A stretch of 64,000 nt of DNA, taken from Blepharisma stoltei. Taxonomy: Eukaryota; Ciliophora; Heterotrichea; Heterotrichida; Blepharismidae. The notes under the pieces were generated by a model, which was not told where the DNA came from, searched no databases, and saw nothing but the letters and a program-made list of their open reading frames with translations. Below, one piece after another: positions 32,409 to 43,559 of the stretch. The DNA is taken from the NCBI GenBank assembly GCA_914767885.1, contig CAJZBQ010000049.1, positions 30,815 to 94,814 of the forward strand. The letters are read 5' to 3'. Each line of letters starts with the position of its first letter. The stretch's first letter is position 1. The translations under genes and the position numbers were made by a program.

Positions 32409-33199
32409 CAAATTTTTGGGAGAACTTGCTAAAACTTTTGCTAAGAAGTGCTAAGAAATGCAAAATGATTAGCATATTATTTTTTTTATGGCTAAATTGT
32501 CAAAAAAATGCAAATATGTCCAAAAATTGTCAAAAAGCGTCAAAAATATGGCAAATATTTCCTAAAATTTGCTAAAGTGTCAAAAAAAGTGGCTAAGTTT
32601 CATATTTTTGTCAAAAAAATGTCAAATTTGTCAAAAAATATATCTAGGATGTCAAAAACGTCAAAAAAACAACCATTAAAATTTTATGCTAATTTTGACA
32701 TAATTTAATATAAATAAAGCTCTACAGCATATTTTCTTATATTATAGTATATGATAATAAAAGAGCAAATAGCGCTGTGCACTTCCAATGGCAACAGAAA
32801 TTTGTGAAGCATCTTTAAACTAATCAATTAATAGAAAAAACTAATTTTTTTAAAAAGTTTTGTGCCCATTAGCATCAAGTGAAATGAGCAAGATTTGCAT
32901 GTGAAAATATGCAAAAGTACAGCATGAATCTTTTTACTATTACTATGCGCGAATTTTGACTAGATGGTACTATATGGAAACAAATGTTTATGAAAAATTG
33001 TAGATGACCTGTGATAACTTATAATAGGCACTTACTCCCCCCCGCTATTAAATGGGTCATAACTTAAAAAGTTCGGTATTTATATATATTTTTCTATTTA
33101 AAATTTTTTATAAAAGGTCTGAAAAAAAAATGCATTTTAAGTAAAAAGAGTAGCACTAAATCTAATAAAATGGAGTTGAATGAAGAAACCAGAAAGAGA

Positions 33200-33380
33200 A
33201 AAGATTAACAGTTGGTGATAAGCTAGTTATTGCACAATACTACCTGGATCATCAAAATTAAGGTCTTTCATATGAAGATGTAGCCTACAAGTTCAAAATA
33301 TCAAAGTCAAGTGTAGGCGGATTAGTAAAAGACATTCATCAATTGAAAAGGGGAGATCAAGGTTTAAAGAAAGAAAGTCA
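33200..33380 (+). pseudogene. Transposase helix-turn-helix fragment
   Basis: One frame, broken by a single TAA: LTVGDKLVIAQYYLDHQN then YEDVAYKFKISKSSVGGLV and KDIHQLKRGDQG. The spacing of the two halves matches a psq/CENP-B-N type homeodomain-like fold. No DDE catalytic domain remains in the element. Confidence 0.55.
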
Positions 33381-33479
33381 GATGCATATTATTAGCTCTC
33401 ATAATTTTTTATACCTTTACGCTTAAATGAATTCTATTTAAATATTCCCATCTTTATTTCATTGGTTCTAGTAAATTTA

Positions 33480-34080
33480 TGTTATGTTATGTTAAGATGC
33501 TATGCATTTTAAGTCCCTACTTCGCCGCCGTGACGTTCTATGGAGATTAATCCAGTAGGGTGGCTAAGGTGTGGCCGCTTCAAGCCCGGTCCGAAACCCC
33601 CGGTTTCTCGGTAGAGGTGGTGACCAACTGACCGCCTCCATTTCCAACTTGATTCGTCGCCCTGAATCTTGCGCCAACTTGTCCGTACGTCGCCAAATCT
33701 GCCCACTGAAGGGCACCTTTTAATTGGAGAGACCCCCGATTTCTCGTCTAATTTGCCTTCCCGTCTTTTCCGGTCATCCCAAGAAAGAACTCAACAGCTT
33801 TCGCCATTCGGGGCAAATCACAAAAGCGCTTAGTCAGGTATGTCGCCCTGCCTCATTTTTCGGACACTCACTGAGCTGGGCGCCGCTGGCAAAAAAGAAG
33901 TCACGAATAACTGCCCAAGGGTCTTGGTCACAAAAACAGCGATCTTTGCGCTTAAACCTCTTGTCTTGAGCTCCCAAGACATAGCTGGGCCAATTCCTGG
34001 CTCCAAAAACCATGCCCAGATATACACATATAACCGTCTCAAGAGGACGGGTCGGAAGTCATCCGCCATTTTATGTATAT
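33480..34080 (+). mobile_element. SINE-like element S6, nested
   Basis: 601 bp, GC-rich, flanked by tagtaaattta (33469-33479, 34081-34091). Contains CCTCCATTTCCAACTTG and GTTTCTCGGTAGAGG blocks shared with 35613-36157; tail CCGCCATTTTATGTATAT. Third level of nesting: SINE in transposon in palindrome. Confidence 0.85.
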
Positions 34081-34606
34081 TAGTAAATTTATAATGAACG
34101 ATTATCTTATATAATTTAAAATTTTTTATAGTAAAAAAATTTCCGTTATTAAATGGTACCTAAGGGTCCATTTTTTAGGGAAAAAAAAACATTGATTTCG
34201 TCCGCTATTAATTGGGGGGGGGAGTTAGAAAGTTTAATGATCTTTTTTATATAAAGAAGCTTGGACTTTCTATATAATCTTATACTCAAAGACTTAATAA
34301 TCAAGTAAAAACATAAAGATAAGGCATAGTTGAAAAAATGTGTACTATCGCTATACCATCCCAATAATATGCATTAAGTTAAATTGAAATTATAAATAAG
34401 TAATTTGATAGTTTCAATTAATTATGATTATAAAATCCCAAAAGCTAAAGATTTTGAGCGTTTATTATAAATAATTCTAATAAAATATTCTTTTTAGGGA
34501 AATTTAGGAATTTTATTTAATTTTTTAGTTCAATGCTCTTTAGTAAGTGGAAAATGTAGACGCATTAAATAAATATTTACTATTAATGTTATAATTACTA
34601 CTAACA

Positions 34607-35325
34607 CTCTTCCCCCCACTTAAAAACCAACAGGCCCCATTAGTAACGAACAAAATTTACTATAAAATTTATATAAGCTAATTTAGTCTTTATAGTTTAC
34701 TAATTTTAAGTAGTTAGAATAAGATAAGGGCAAACATAATCGAGATAAGAATAATAAATAAGAGCTAATAAGTTAATAGTGGCTTAATCTTAAACACTGG
34801 TGCTTTACTCCCCTGCTCCGTGAGCGAACAAAAAAAATCTCGTTCGCTTATGAAGGGGGTTAATTTTTTTCCACAAGAATTTTTTATAAATTTTATAGAA
34901 TCTTTTTTTTCGAAATTTAAAATATCCTAATTCGCAAAAATTGGAAAGCAAATAATAATTGAATTTGCAGAATTTATATTTTAAAACGTAAGTTGTTTAA
35001 AATTAAACAGAATTAGCTCCAGATTTCATTAGAATAATTATCATTTATATATCATTTTATCCATAAAAAATTTTATTTGCTAACAGAGGGTGAGGAATTT
35101 TTCTAATGATTTTGTTCGCTCACGGAGGGGTGGGGAGTTAGCAATAGTTATCTTTTCGTTGCATTTAGGCGTTTTCTCTTTCTATTGCTATCATTTGAAT
35201 CCTTTTATTATTAACTCTTTAATTGAAATCTTTATATAAAAAAATCATAGATATTTAATATAAATTTTATAAGTTGACCCCATTTAATAATGAACAAAAA
35301 AAGTGTTCGCTATTAAATGGGAGAG
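34607..35325. mobile_element. TNA-type element, subfamily B, in the palindrome loop
   Basis: Ends CTCTTCCCCCC...CCCCATTAGTAACGAAC and, inverted, CGCTATTAAATGGGAGAG. The right flank is TTA but the left is ACA, so the duplication has mutated or the left edge is misplaced. It hosts a nested subfamily A element at 34808-35137. Confidence 0.6.
34808..35137 (-). mobile_element. TNA-flanked element, subfamily A (copy 3)
   Basis: 330 bp with CTCCCC ends, CTCCGTGAGCGAACAAAA motif, and TTA duplications at 34805-34807 and 35138-35140. Nested inside 34607-35325. Confidence 0.8.
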
Positions 35326-35337
35326 TTAGAATTATAT

Positions 35338-35598
35338 TTCGTAGTTCAGGAAGTAGTTAAATATCTGTAATTTCGATTATGAATTCTGAGAGCTTTCTTG
35401 AATAGCTGAAATGCTATGGTTCTGGTGATTCTTAATTACTTCAGCTTAATCTGCTAAAAGTAATTCGCCTTTAGCTCTACATGATGCGCTGCACTGTTTA
35501 TATAAGCAATAGAAATTAGTGTAATCGTCTCATATGGTTTTCCTCCTATATTTATCGTTTTGAATTGAAAGCTGAGTAGAGCAAAGTTATCATTAAAA
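35338..35598 (-). pseudogene. Coding scrap in the palindrome loop
   Basis: Minus strand reads TINIGGKPYETITLISIAY and NSAAHHVELKANYF then TAG, in one frame preceded by a TAG. Looks like the end of a former gene cut off by the adjacent SINE-like element. No family recognised. Confidence 0.3.
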
Positions 35599-35612
35599 TT
35601 TTGCTACTGGAT

Positions 35613-36157
35613 TAAGATTAGGATTAGGATTATTAAAGTCAGGTGCTAGCCATATTGGTGACGCAGTCACCAAAGACCTCCTGTAAGGGAGGTTCACCCG
35701 CTTTTCGACTCCAGCCCAAGGGTCTATCCCTCTTGCGAGTGCCCTTCCTGTACCTTCTGTCTCCTCCTTACCTTGTGGCTTCAGTCTTGAGTGGCGGCTT
35801 ATGGATTTCTGCGGCCCTGCTACAGGCGATTGGAGTAGCTTGCAAGGATCCTTGGAGTCTATCGGGTTTCGAAGTGCCTTCCTTCGACAGCTACAGGAAA
35901 AAACTGTTCCCCTGTGGCCTGGGCTGAAACCCTTAGTTTCTCGTTAGAGGAATACCCATGAGTCTTCGGATCCAAGGACGTTGTTGAACCTCCATTTCCA
36001 ACCACAGGAAAGCAGCCAAAACTTACCCGGATACACACCTCTGGAGCCTGCACTTAATTCTCGACTCGGAGTCCGTCACAGTTCGCTGTAGCCATAAGGT
36101 CTGAATGCTGCACCAAGAGGGCAGGTTGACACGTGTCGCCAATTTAATGTATATAAT
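35613..36157 (+). mobile_element. SINE-like element S7
   Basis: 545 bp, GC-rich, flanked by ttttgctactggat (35599-35612, 36158-36171). Shares CCTCCATTTCCAACC and GTTTCTCGTTAGAGG with S6; tail GTCGCCAATTTAATGTAT. Same length as S2, suggesting a full-length unit. Confidence 0.85.
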
Positions 36158-36293
36158 TTTTGCTACTGGATACATCATTATTATATTTCTATATTATGAT
36201 TAGCAGTTTTTATATAAAAAATGCTATAATTATCATGCTTTTATTACTTAAAAGTTTAATTTATAGCACATTTATCCTTTTATCATATACAGA

Positions 36294-37402
36294 ACTAAAA
36301 AATTAAATAAAATTCCTAAATTTCCCTAAAAAGAATATTTATTAGAATTATTTATAATAAACGCTCAAAATCTTTAGCTTTTGGGATTTTTATAAATCAT
36401 AATTAATTGAAACTATCAAATTACTTATTTATAATTTCAATTTAACTTAATGCATATTATTGGGATGGGTATAGCGATAGTACACATTTTTTCAACTATG
36501 CCCTATCTTTATGTTTTTACTTGATTATTAAGTCTTTGAGTATAAGATTATATAGAAAGTCCAAGCTTCTTTATATAAAAAAGATCATTAAACTTTCTAA
36601 GTGCCTATTATAAGTTATCACAGTTCATCTACAATTTTTCATAAACATTTGTTTCCATATAGTACCATCTAGTCAAAATTCGCGCATAGTAATAGTAAAA
36701 AGATTCATGCTGTATTTTTGCATATTTTCACATGCAAATCTTGCTCATTTCACTTGATGCTAATGGGCACAAAACTTTTTAAAAAAATTAGTTTTTTCTA
36801 TAGAAGTTTCCTATGTTTGGCGCTGTAAGGCCGATAAATTCTGATCGGAAATTTATCGGTAGGTTGCACCAAATCAATGCCTTGGTCGGACCAAAAAGCG
36901 ATTTGGGTCCGACGAACTTGGAAAGCTCCTGGGAAAAATGTCTGCGCTTTTAGCGCTATATAGAGGAAACCTCTATATTAATTGATTAGTTTAAAGATGC
37001 TTCACAAATTTCTGTTGCCATTGGAAGTGCACAGCGCTATTTGCTCTTTTATTATCATATACTATAATATAAGAAAATATGCTGTAGAGCTTTATTTATA
37101 TTAAATTATGTCAAAATTAGCATAAAATTTTAATGGTTGTTTTTTTGACGTTTTTGACATCCTAGATATATTTTTTGACAAATTTGACATTTTTTGACAA
37201 AAAATATGAAACTTAGCCACTTTTTTTTGACACTTTAGCAAATTTTAGGAAATATTTGCCATATTTTTGACGCTTTTTGACAATTTTTTGGACATATTTG
37301 CATTTTTTTTGACAATTTAGCCATAAAACAAAATAATATGCTAATCATTTTGCATTTCTTAGCACTTCTTAGCAAAAGTTTAGCAAGTTCTCCAAAATTT
37401 TT
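36294..37402 (-). repeat. Right arm of the 5-kb palindrome
   Basis: Reverse complement of the left arm, interrupted only by a 175-bp palindromic mini-element (36801-36975). Acts as the empty site for the transposon in the left arm, while the left arm is the empty site for the mini-element here. Confidence 0.9.
36801..36975. mobile_element. TA-flanked mini-element with TAGA.GTTTCC ends
   Basis: 175 bp. Inverted ends TAGAAGTTTCC and GGAAACCTCTA, TA duplicated on each side. The left palindrome arm (TTAATAGAAAA) is the uninterrupted target. Interior is GC-richer and holds a hairpin CCGATAAATT / AAATTTATCGG. Confidence 0.85.
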
Positions 37403-37796
37403 GTTGTCAAAAAAACAAATTTAATTTATAAAATTTAAATAGAATAAACTAATATCTCATTATTAGATTGGGTAAGAGAATAGGGTTCAGCCTGCTTAGA
37501 AAATAAAATTCTGCATTTATAATTTAAAAATGTCAGTGTGGATTTCTGAAAAAGGTTATTGAAATAGCTAAGTGACTATAATAAAATAGTCTTGGAACTT
37601 TTGGAGAGCTCAAATGTGATAAAGCCAACAGGATCAGAATAAAGCATCATATAAATCAGAGTATTAAATATTAATCTAGATAAACAAAATAACAATTGCT
37701 TTTTGATAACTCACTTATAGTGCCCAATAAATTTGTCTAAAACCATTTTATAAAGGGCTTCCAATACAGTTTGTTTGAAGATTTCAGTATTTTGTA
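37403..37796. other. Degenerate direct-repeat region
   Basis: 37533-37625 is a decayed direct copy of 37797-37885 (shared core AAGTGACTATAATAAAATAG). Nothing else recognised. Confidence 0.5.
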
Positions 37797-38232
37797 AATT
37801 CAGTATCGATTTCTGAAGATCAGGCTATTGAATGGTTAAGTGACTATAATAAAATAGTCTTGCAACTTTTGGAGGGTTCAATTTTATTAAAGTCATCAGA
37901 ATTAAGTTTTGAAGAGGAAGAAGAGGAGGAAACAAAAGAAGAGCTTTCAGAAAATGTAGATATAGACTTATGGAGAGTAGGATATGAAAAATTGGCTGTA
38001 GAAATAAATGACTTAAAACAAAGAAACCCAGCTTTTTTAGTTCAGAAAATGAGGCTGCAATTCAAAATTTAGATCTTTTTCAAGAAGAAAACATTTTTAT
38101 TGTGTTTGTCTACTCAGCCATAAATTATCAATGGCTTGCTATTGATCCGAATATATTATCTCCTCTAAAATGCTGGACCTTTACTTTTAACTCTTTTAAA
38201 TACGTGCTGATTTCATTTTTTTATTATTTGGA
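37797..38232 (+). pseudogene. Frameshifted hypothetical gene
   Basis: First frame: VSISEDQAIEWLSDYNKIV, a Glu-rich run, then LWRVGYEKLAVEINDLKQR. After about 38030 the coding signal moves to another frame (NEAAIQNLDLFQEENIFIV, FVYSAINYQWLAIDPNILS, ending YLES then TAA). No 15-17-nt intron bridges the frames. Family unknown. Confidence 0.4.
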
Positions 38233-38699
38233 ATCGTAAAAAAGCTATGATTTTCTTGATTTTTGGAGGATTTTCTACACTTCATGCATAGAAACTCTTG
38301 AATCAGAGTGATATTTGGTAAACTAACACTGGAAAGCTCTTCTATATCTTTTTGTATAATATATTTACATTTATTTTCATCTGTAAATAGTTAGGAATCA
38401 TTAAATTTACTATTGCAAAAAACTAGAAAATAATATAAAAAGGCATAATTTTGATAATAAGCAGACTAAAATCTCTTTTGAATCTTGCTGGCCTAATGAA
38501 TCAAGCTATATAGAGATTACTAATGGAAATTCTTAGTTAACTTGATTTTCAAAAGTTCTTAAAGCTTAAAAATTGTGAAAGGACTTCTGATAAAGTTCTG
38601 CTTCAAAAAATTGTATCGGTAATAATAATGATTCATAATAGTATTGAAAGTCTCTAAGCTGTAAAATCAATTACTTCATTCTGGTATTAAAATAAATAA
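38233..38699. other. AT-rich stretch upstream of the kinase gene
   Basis: No coding frame or repeat seen; probably holds the promoter of the gene at 38700. Confidence 0.4.
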
Positions 38700-41509
38700 A
38701 TGGGTACATGTAAATCATTTCCTTGCTTGCACAACGAAACAATAGAAAGCGGATTCTACACTTCTGCAGACGCTTTTCCACTTAAACTAACTCCAACACA
38801 AAGTACTAGTGGACGGAAATCCTCTGATTCTCCTCAACGAAATTTAGATCTAGCCAAAACTAGCCCAATACTTAAAATCCACCGTGCAAATTTTGTTCAT
38901 ATCTCTCAAGGCAGAATCACTGATTTCTATCATATGCAAGAACCTCTGGGGAATGGCAGCTTTGGTCGAGTATATTAATTAAATATGGTGTCTAGGCCTG
39001 GCATGGTCATGCAGCCTCAAGTATATGTTTAATTTTATCTGACAAGGTTTTGCTAACTTAGAAATGGATAGCTAGGCTAGGTAAGCAATTCTAGTTGTGT
39101 GTGAAGTCAACTTTAGTCCGCTTTCAAATTTGGATTATGCGTAGTGGGAAAGGGAGGTATGAGTTGGAAAGGGGAAGCTTAGCAGAGCCTAGAGGCAGAG
39201 CCTAGAGGCATTGCCTAGGCTTTTGGGCAGCTCTCCAGCGTTAAACCGGAGTTTCTTTATGGACTTTAATTTTTCTTTATTTTGCAAAGAATTGATCAGA
39301 AATTCCTGCTTTTTTTAATTTTTGAAATTACTGATGACGAAAAAACTAGCTTATGTATGAACAGTCAAAGTCGATAGCATCCTCCCCAAATGAGCAGCTG
39401 TGATCAAAGGAGGCTGGCCATGTGGGCTGTAAGCCCTTGCATGCAAGGAAGGTGAAAGCCATGGAAGAAGGCAACTCCAGATTGAAGGTAAAGCGTTTAT
39501 AATTAATTAACGCAAAGGTCGTGTATATAAAGCATTACATATAAGCACAGGAATTTATCGAGCTGTCAAAGCAATTTCTAAGCGGCATCTGGATGCTGAT
39601 GATCAAGCTCTGCTACTTAAAGAAGTGGAAATCTTAAAAAGCTTAGACCACCCTAACATTTTGAAGATTTTTGAAGTCATTGAAGATAACAACACCTTTT
39701 ACATCATCACAGAGCTCTGCACAGGAGGCGAAATTTTTGATAAAATTGTTTCTCAAGGCCACGTGTCAGAAAACAATGCTGCATGGTATATGTATCTTAA
39801 TTTTAATTAATCTATACACATTTAAACGTCCACAGTTACCTCTAACACCGCTCTGGGGCGAATTTTGCAAGAGATGAATTTTTCGTCAGGAGACCAGAAA
39901 TTCGAGAGACGCCATATTTTAATTATACTTGATATATGTATCAGGTATTATCTGCTCTGTCTTGCTGCTATAAAAATGGGATTGTGCATAGAGACTTAAA
40001 ACCAGAAAATTTGTTACTGAGGGACAAGGAAAGCGATTCGCCTTTAAAACTAATTGATTTCGGACGTGACTTCACACGAAGCCCACTCCACAAAGCTTAT
40101 AGGGCTTTCCCTTGAATAGCCCGATAACGGGATGAACTCAGCCCGTTATCGGGCTATTCAAGGGAAAGCCCTATATTTTTTTTTCTTATTTTTTCACCTA
40201 TTTCATTTTGGACTAGTTTTTTTGCTCTTTTTTAGCTATTTTTTTATTTTAGCCAATTTCTTTTTCCCTATTTGGTTAATTTGTTTTAAACTGTTTTTTG
40301 TCTTATTGTATTTTTTTATTTTATTCTAATCTTTTTTTCTAATTAATTTGGAATGCTCTCATATTGATTATTTTGAGTTAATTTTTAATCCATTTGAGTT
40401 TATTATTTTCGACAGAAGTAATATTATAAAATTTGAGCACTAAAAATAAGCCCCAAAAATTATAGGTTGAAAAAATAGATCAAAAAAAAAAGTGGGTCAA
40501 ATAAAAATAATTCAAAGAAATAGCTCATATAAAATAGGCAAAAAAATAGGCTAAAAAATAGGCCAAAAATATTGTCTTTATGGTGTAGGCATTGTGTGAA
40601 GGAGCCGATTTCGGAACTTCCAGAAGATTCAAAGCCAATCGGAAGCTTAAATCAGTGATTGGGACTGCTTATTATATAGCTCCAGAAGTAATTGAAGGCC
40701 GCTATGATTCTAAATGTGACATATGGAGCTCAGGAGTTATCTTATATACCATGCTCTGTGGCAATCCTCCATTTAACGGAACCAGTGACAAAGAAATCAT
40801 GACCAAAATATCCCGAGGAGTCTTTACTTTTTCCAACCAAGAATGGACTTACGTCTCCAAAGAAGCCAAATATTTAATCAAAAAAATGCTCACAAAAAAT
40901 CCAGAGACCAGACCGAACGCTGAAGAGCTCCTTAAAGATCCTTGAATCATTGAGAGAGCCAGGAATAAAATCGAGGACAACATAATCAATGGTAATACCT
41001 TGTCCAATTTGAGAAGCTGGAAGGCTAATTATAAGCTCCAACAAGCCGTGTTGGCTTATATTGCTTCTCAGCTGATCACAGAAGAAGAGACTGAAGAGAT
41101 CAGAAAAGCTTTTATTGCAATTGACGAAAACGGTGACGGAAAACTAAGCGCTGAAGAGTTGAAGCAAGGCTTTGAAAAGGCGTCTATTGGAAAAGATATC
41201 AATGTAGAAGAAATTTTGGCTAATTGTGACACTGATTATAATGGATATATTGACTATAATGAATTTTTGACTGCTACATTAGACTGGCACAAGGCACTGT
41301 CTGATGATAGGCTACAAGCAACTTTTAATGCAATTGACACTGATAAGAGTGGGACGCTGTCAGTAAGCGAAATTAAGAACTTTTTAGGAGGAGACCAGCA
41401 GATTGAAAATACTGTGTGGGAGAAAATAATAAAAGATGCGGACACAAATGGGGATGGAGTCATTGATTTCAATGAATTCAAGGCTGCAATGATGAAACAC
41501 ATAGTGTAA
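38700..41509 (+). CDS. Calcium-dependent protein kinase, split by three insertions
   Basis: CDPK: starts MGTCKSFPC (N-myristoylation and palmitoylation signal), then the kinase glycine loop [38 protein letters not shown] and [13 protein letters not shown], a junction region, then four EF-hands with canonical loops ([48 protein letters not shown]), ending MMKHIV. Insertions: SINE-like 38975-39516 (between GRVY and KALH), SINE-like 39797-39932 (within WYMYQVL) and fold-back 40065-40606 (within IDFGTS). Each is bracketed by a target duplication and removal of one copy restores the frame. The first two duplications contain TA; the third (gatttcgga) does not. Confidence 0.88.
38975..39516 (-). mobile_element. 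SINE-like element S8
   Basis: 542 bp, minus orientation, flanked by ggtcgagtata / ggtcgtgtata (38964-38974, 39517-39527). Reversed, it matches S2 over GCTTCCCCTTTCCAACT and CAGAATTGCTTACCTAGC and ends GACACCATATTTAATTAA. Confidence 0.85.
39797..39932 (+). mobile_element. Short SINE-like element S9
   Basis: 136 bp, flanked by tatatgtatc (39787-39796, 39933-39942). Has the tail GAGACGCCATATTTTAATTAT but little of the body, as expected of a 5'-truncated insertion. Confidence 0.75.
40065..40606. mobile_element. Fold-back element with 9-bp target duplication
   Basis: 542 bp, flanked by gatttcgga (40056-40064, 40607-40615). Imperfect terminal inverted repeats of about 30 bp (GACTTCACACGAAGCCCACTC against CTCCTTCACACAATGCCTAC). 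The long AT-rich flanking arms are partly complementary, and a perfect 34-bp-arm hairpin (40098-40175) sits near its left end. 9-bp duplications are typical of Mutator-like elements. Confidence 0.75.
40098..40175. repeat. Perfect palindrome, 34-bp arms
   Basis: Arms 40098-40131 and 40142-40175 are exact inverted repeats around a 10-nt loop, starting TATAGGGCTTTCCC. Could be a separate TATAG-ended mini-element nested in the fold-back element. Confidence 0.85.
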
Positions 41510-41554
41510 ATTAATAAATAAGGAGGAATTATTGTGTTAATAACTATAATACAA

Positions 41555-43450
41555 TTAGAAACAAAGCCATCTATTCCGCTGGGCCCTTCGAGACCGTCCC
41601 CTCCTCTGCTTAGTCTTTTTTTCTTCAATAATTTCTTCTTTTTGTATTTCTTCAGGTGTATAATTGACTGAGCCTTTATTAAAAACATGCTTGATAAAAT
41701 CTACCTTCTTCATAAATGGGCTTCGATTGTCATAAGCTTGGATCCCCATCACATCGTTATAGTCAGAAATCCTTTCTGCTGTATGGAAAAGCAAGCCTTG
41801 TGTGTAGTCATTTAATTTTAGCCTCATGGCTATGTCGTCTTCAAGGATCCCTCAAATATTATTCAATGCTTTTACAATGGAGCTCTTGCCTGGACGCTTT
41901 AGCGACTCGATTTCTGACAGAATTCGCCTTAGTAAAGCATTGGAAGTCGCAACATATTCATTTACATTGGTAGCTTCAATAGACTTGCTAATGATTTCTA
42001 ACGCAGTTTCTTTGACAGCTTCATGCATATTAATAATCGCTATTAGGTCATTTTCAATATTATCCTGTTTTCTATTATAAAAAAGCAACTTCAGCTCTTT
42101 TTCTCTTGATCCTATCATTTGTTTGTAAATTATTTCTTTTTTTTGTGACTCTGCCAGGTCAGCCACCATGCTTTTTTTCTCATCTGACAGTTTTTCAAGC
42201 AGATCTTGCTTTATCGTTAAATCTGAATAAAACGTAGATTTTGTGCTTTCGATGGATTTCACGATCTCATGTAGTGAATCACGTTTATTTTTTATTTCTA
42301 GTATTTTCACAGTATTTTTGTCCTCTTTGGCTAGCAGCTTGCGGATATCATTTTCTCTGTGCTCAATTTCAGTCCAGTATTCAGCTTCTTTCTGCTCTAG
42401 GTCATGCAGACTTGTTTCGATTTCTTCTATTTCTTTGGTGAGTCTCATGATATCAGTATCTTTATTGTTTAATTCTGTTTCTAACGTGCTCATGTGAGAG
42501 AGGTTTTTTCTGATCATGGCTTGCATTTCTTGAAGAGCTGTATCAGGGCCTTGGGCGAATTCAGGGTTTTTTTCAGCGTTTTGACTGTAAAGCTCTTCTT
42601 CCAAGATTGCTACTTTTTTAGTCAATAAGTCGACCCTTCGTTTTAAGTCTTCGTTTTCCAGCTTGATTTTTCTGGCTTCTGATTTGCTAACACCTGAACC
42701 TCCTGTAATATTGCTATTCATCGATCCGCCCATATTGCTCCTATAGAAAAAATTGTTGCCTCTGCCTCCTACAACTTCTATTTCTGTTGTCTTATCCCAT
42801 GGGTGATTTTCTATTTCTCTTGGGACTAAAAACCTTACTTGTTTTGCCCCTTTGTCATCTACCATAACTCCAAGCTGAAAGTTCCTGTTATCTCCTCAGG
42901 CATAAACGACTCCATTTTGGCTGATCCCATATGAGAAATTAGGCCCAGCCGCAATTCTAACGATTTCTGAAATAAATTCTAATTTTGTAGGCAGATTTCG
43001 ATCATTTGTGTCCCCAAGCCCAAGCTGCCCAAATTTATTAAACCCTCAGCACCATATAAACTTATCATTATCAAGGGCGAGGACGTGGCTTTCTCCAGCT
43101 GCAATAGACACGATGAACCGACTTCTGAGATCATAAATTAATTTAGGGATTTTAGAGTCGTCACGTTTTTCTAAGGCTCGGCCGAGAGCATTGGTTGTGT
43201 CTCCCCAAGAGAAGACTTGACCGGTTGTGCTTAATATAAAAGTGTTGAATTTTGAGCAGCATATTTGTTGGACTCGGCAGTTTTCAGGGATTTGTTCAAA
43301 GAAAAGGATTGCTTTGTTAATTTGTGTCCCGACTGCTGTTTCAGGCTGGCCTGTTATGTAGACTTCACTGGCACTTGAGCAGTCTTTTCTAGATTTTCCA
43401 CAGACGTCACAGAGCCCATTTGGTCCAGCAATGTAGTCGTGGGCTTCCAT
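41555..43450 (-). CDS. RCC1-repeat / coiled-coil protein
   Basis: 631 residues in one frame with four TGA-Trp codons. N-terminus MEAHDYIAGPNGLCDVCGKSR has a CxxC knuckle. Residues about 60-230 hold RCC1-type beta-propeller repeats (GQVFSWGDTTNALGRA, FIWCWGFNKFGQLGLGDTND, GVVYAWGDNRNFQLGV); the W of several repeats is encoded by TGA. Residues about 260-500 are a long coiled coil (EARKIKLENEDLKRRVDLL). The C-terminal 90 residues are basic (KKTKQRRGRSRRAQRNR). Seen in ciliate cytoskeletal RCC1 proteins; exact role unknown. Only 45 bp from the CDPK gene, convergent. Confidence 0.85.
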
Positions 43451-43559
43451 CTTTTAAATAGCTGTGACATTCTTATTATAAGACTTCTGTAGTATAATAA
43501 CTCATTAAGGCTAATAGAAAGTCTATAAGATTTTATTATTCAAAATAATTATTTAAATA

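Larger units (their letters stand above)
33035..34224 (+). mobile_element. TNA-flanked element, subfamily B, with transposase remnant
   Basis: 1190 bp. Ends CTCCCCCCC-GCTATTAAATGGG and its inverted partner; TTA on both sides (33032-33034, 34225-34227). The right palindrome arm shows the empty site GGCACTTAGAAAG. Around 33200-33380 it encodes a decayed helix-turn-helix: RLTVGDKLVIAQYYLDHQN, a TAA, then GLSYEDVAYKFKISKSSVGG, resembling the N-terminal DNA-binding domain of CENP-B/pogo-type transposases. A SINE-like element (33480-34080) is nested inside. Confidence 0.85.
32409..34533 (+). repeat. Left arm of a 5-kb palindrome (interrupted)
   Basis: Segments 32409-33034 and 34228-34533 are the near-perfect reverse complement of 36294-37402. 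The arm is split by an inserted transposon (33035-34224). It contains a run of GTCAAAAA / GCTAAA micro-repeats around 32500-32700 (seen reversed at about 37140-37330). Confidence 0.9.

Noticed and set aside
33509-34094. Overlapping ORFs on both strands in the palindrome region
   Set aside because: Located in SINE-like element S6; open only because of local GC content.
40132-40329. Phe-rich ORF
   Set aside because: Poly-T-rich interior of the fold-back element; no protein features.
41716-42497. Plus-strand ORFs opposite the RCC1 gene
   Set aside because: Shadows of the well-supported minus-strand coding sequence.
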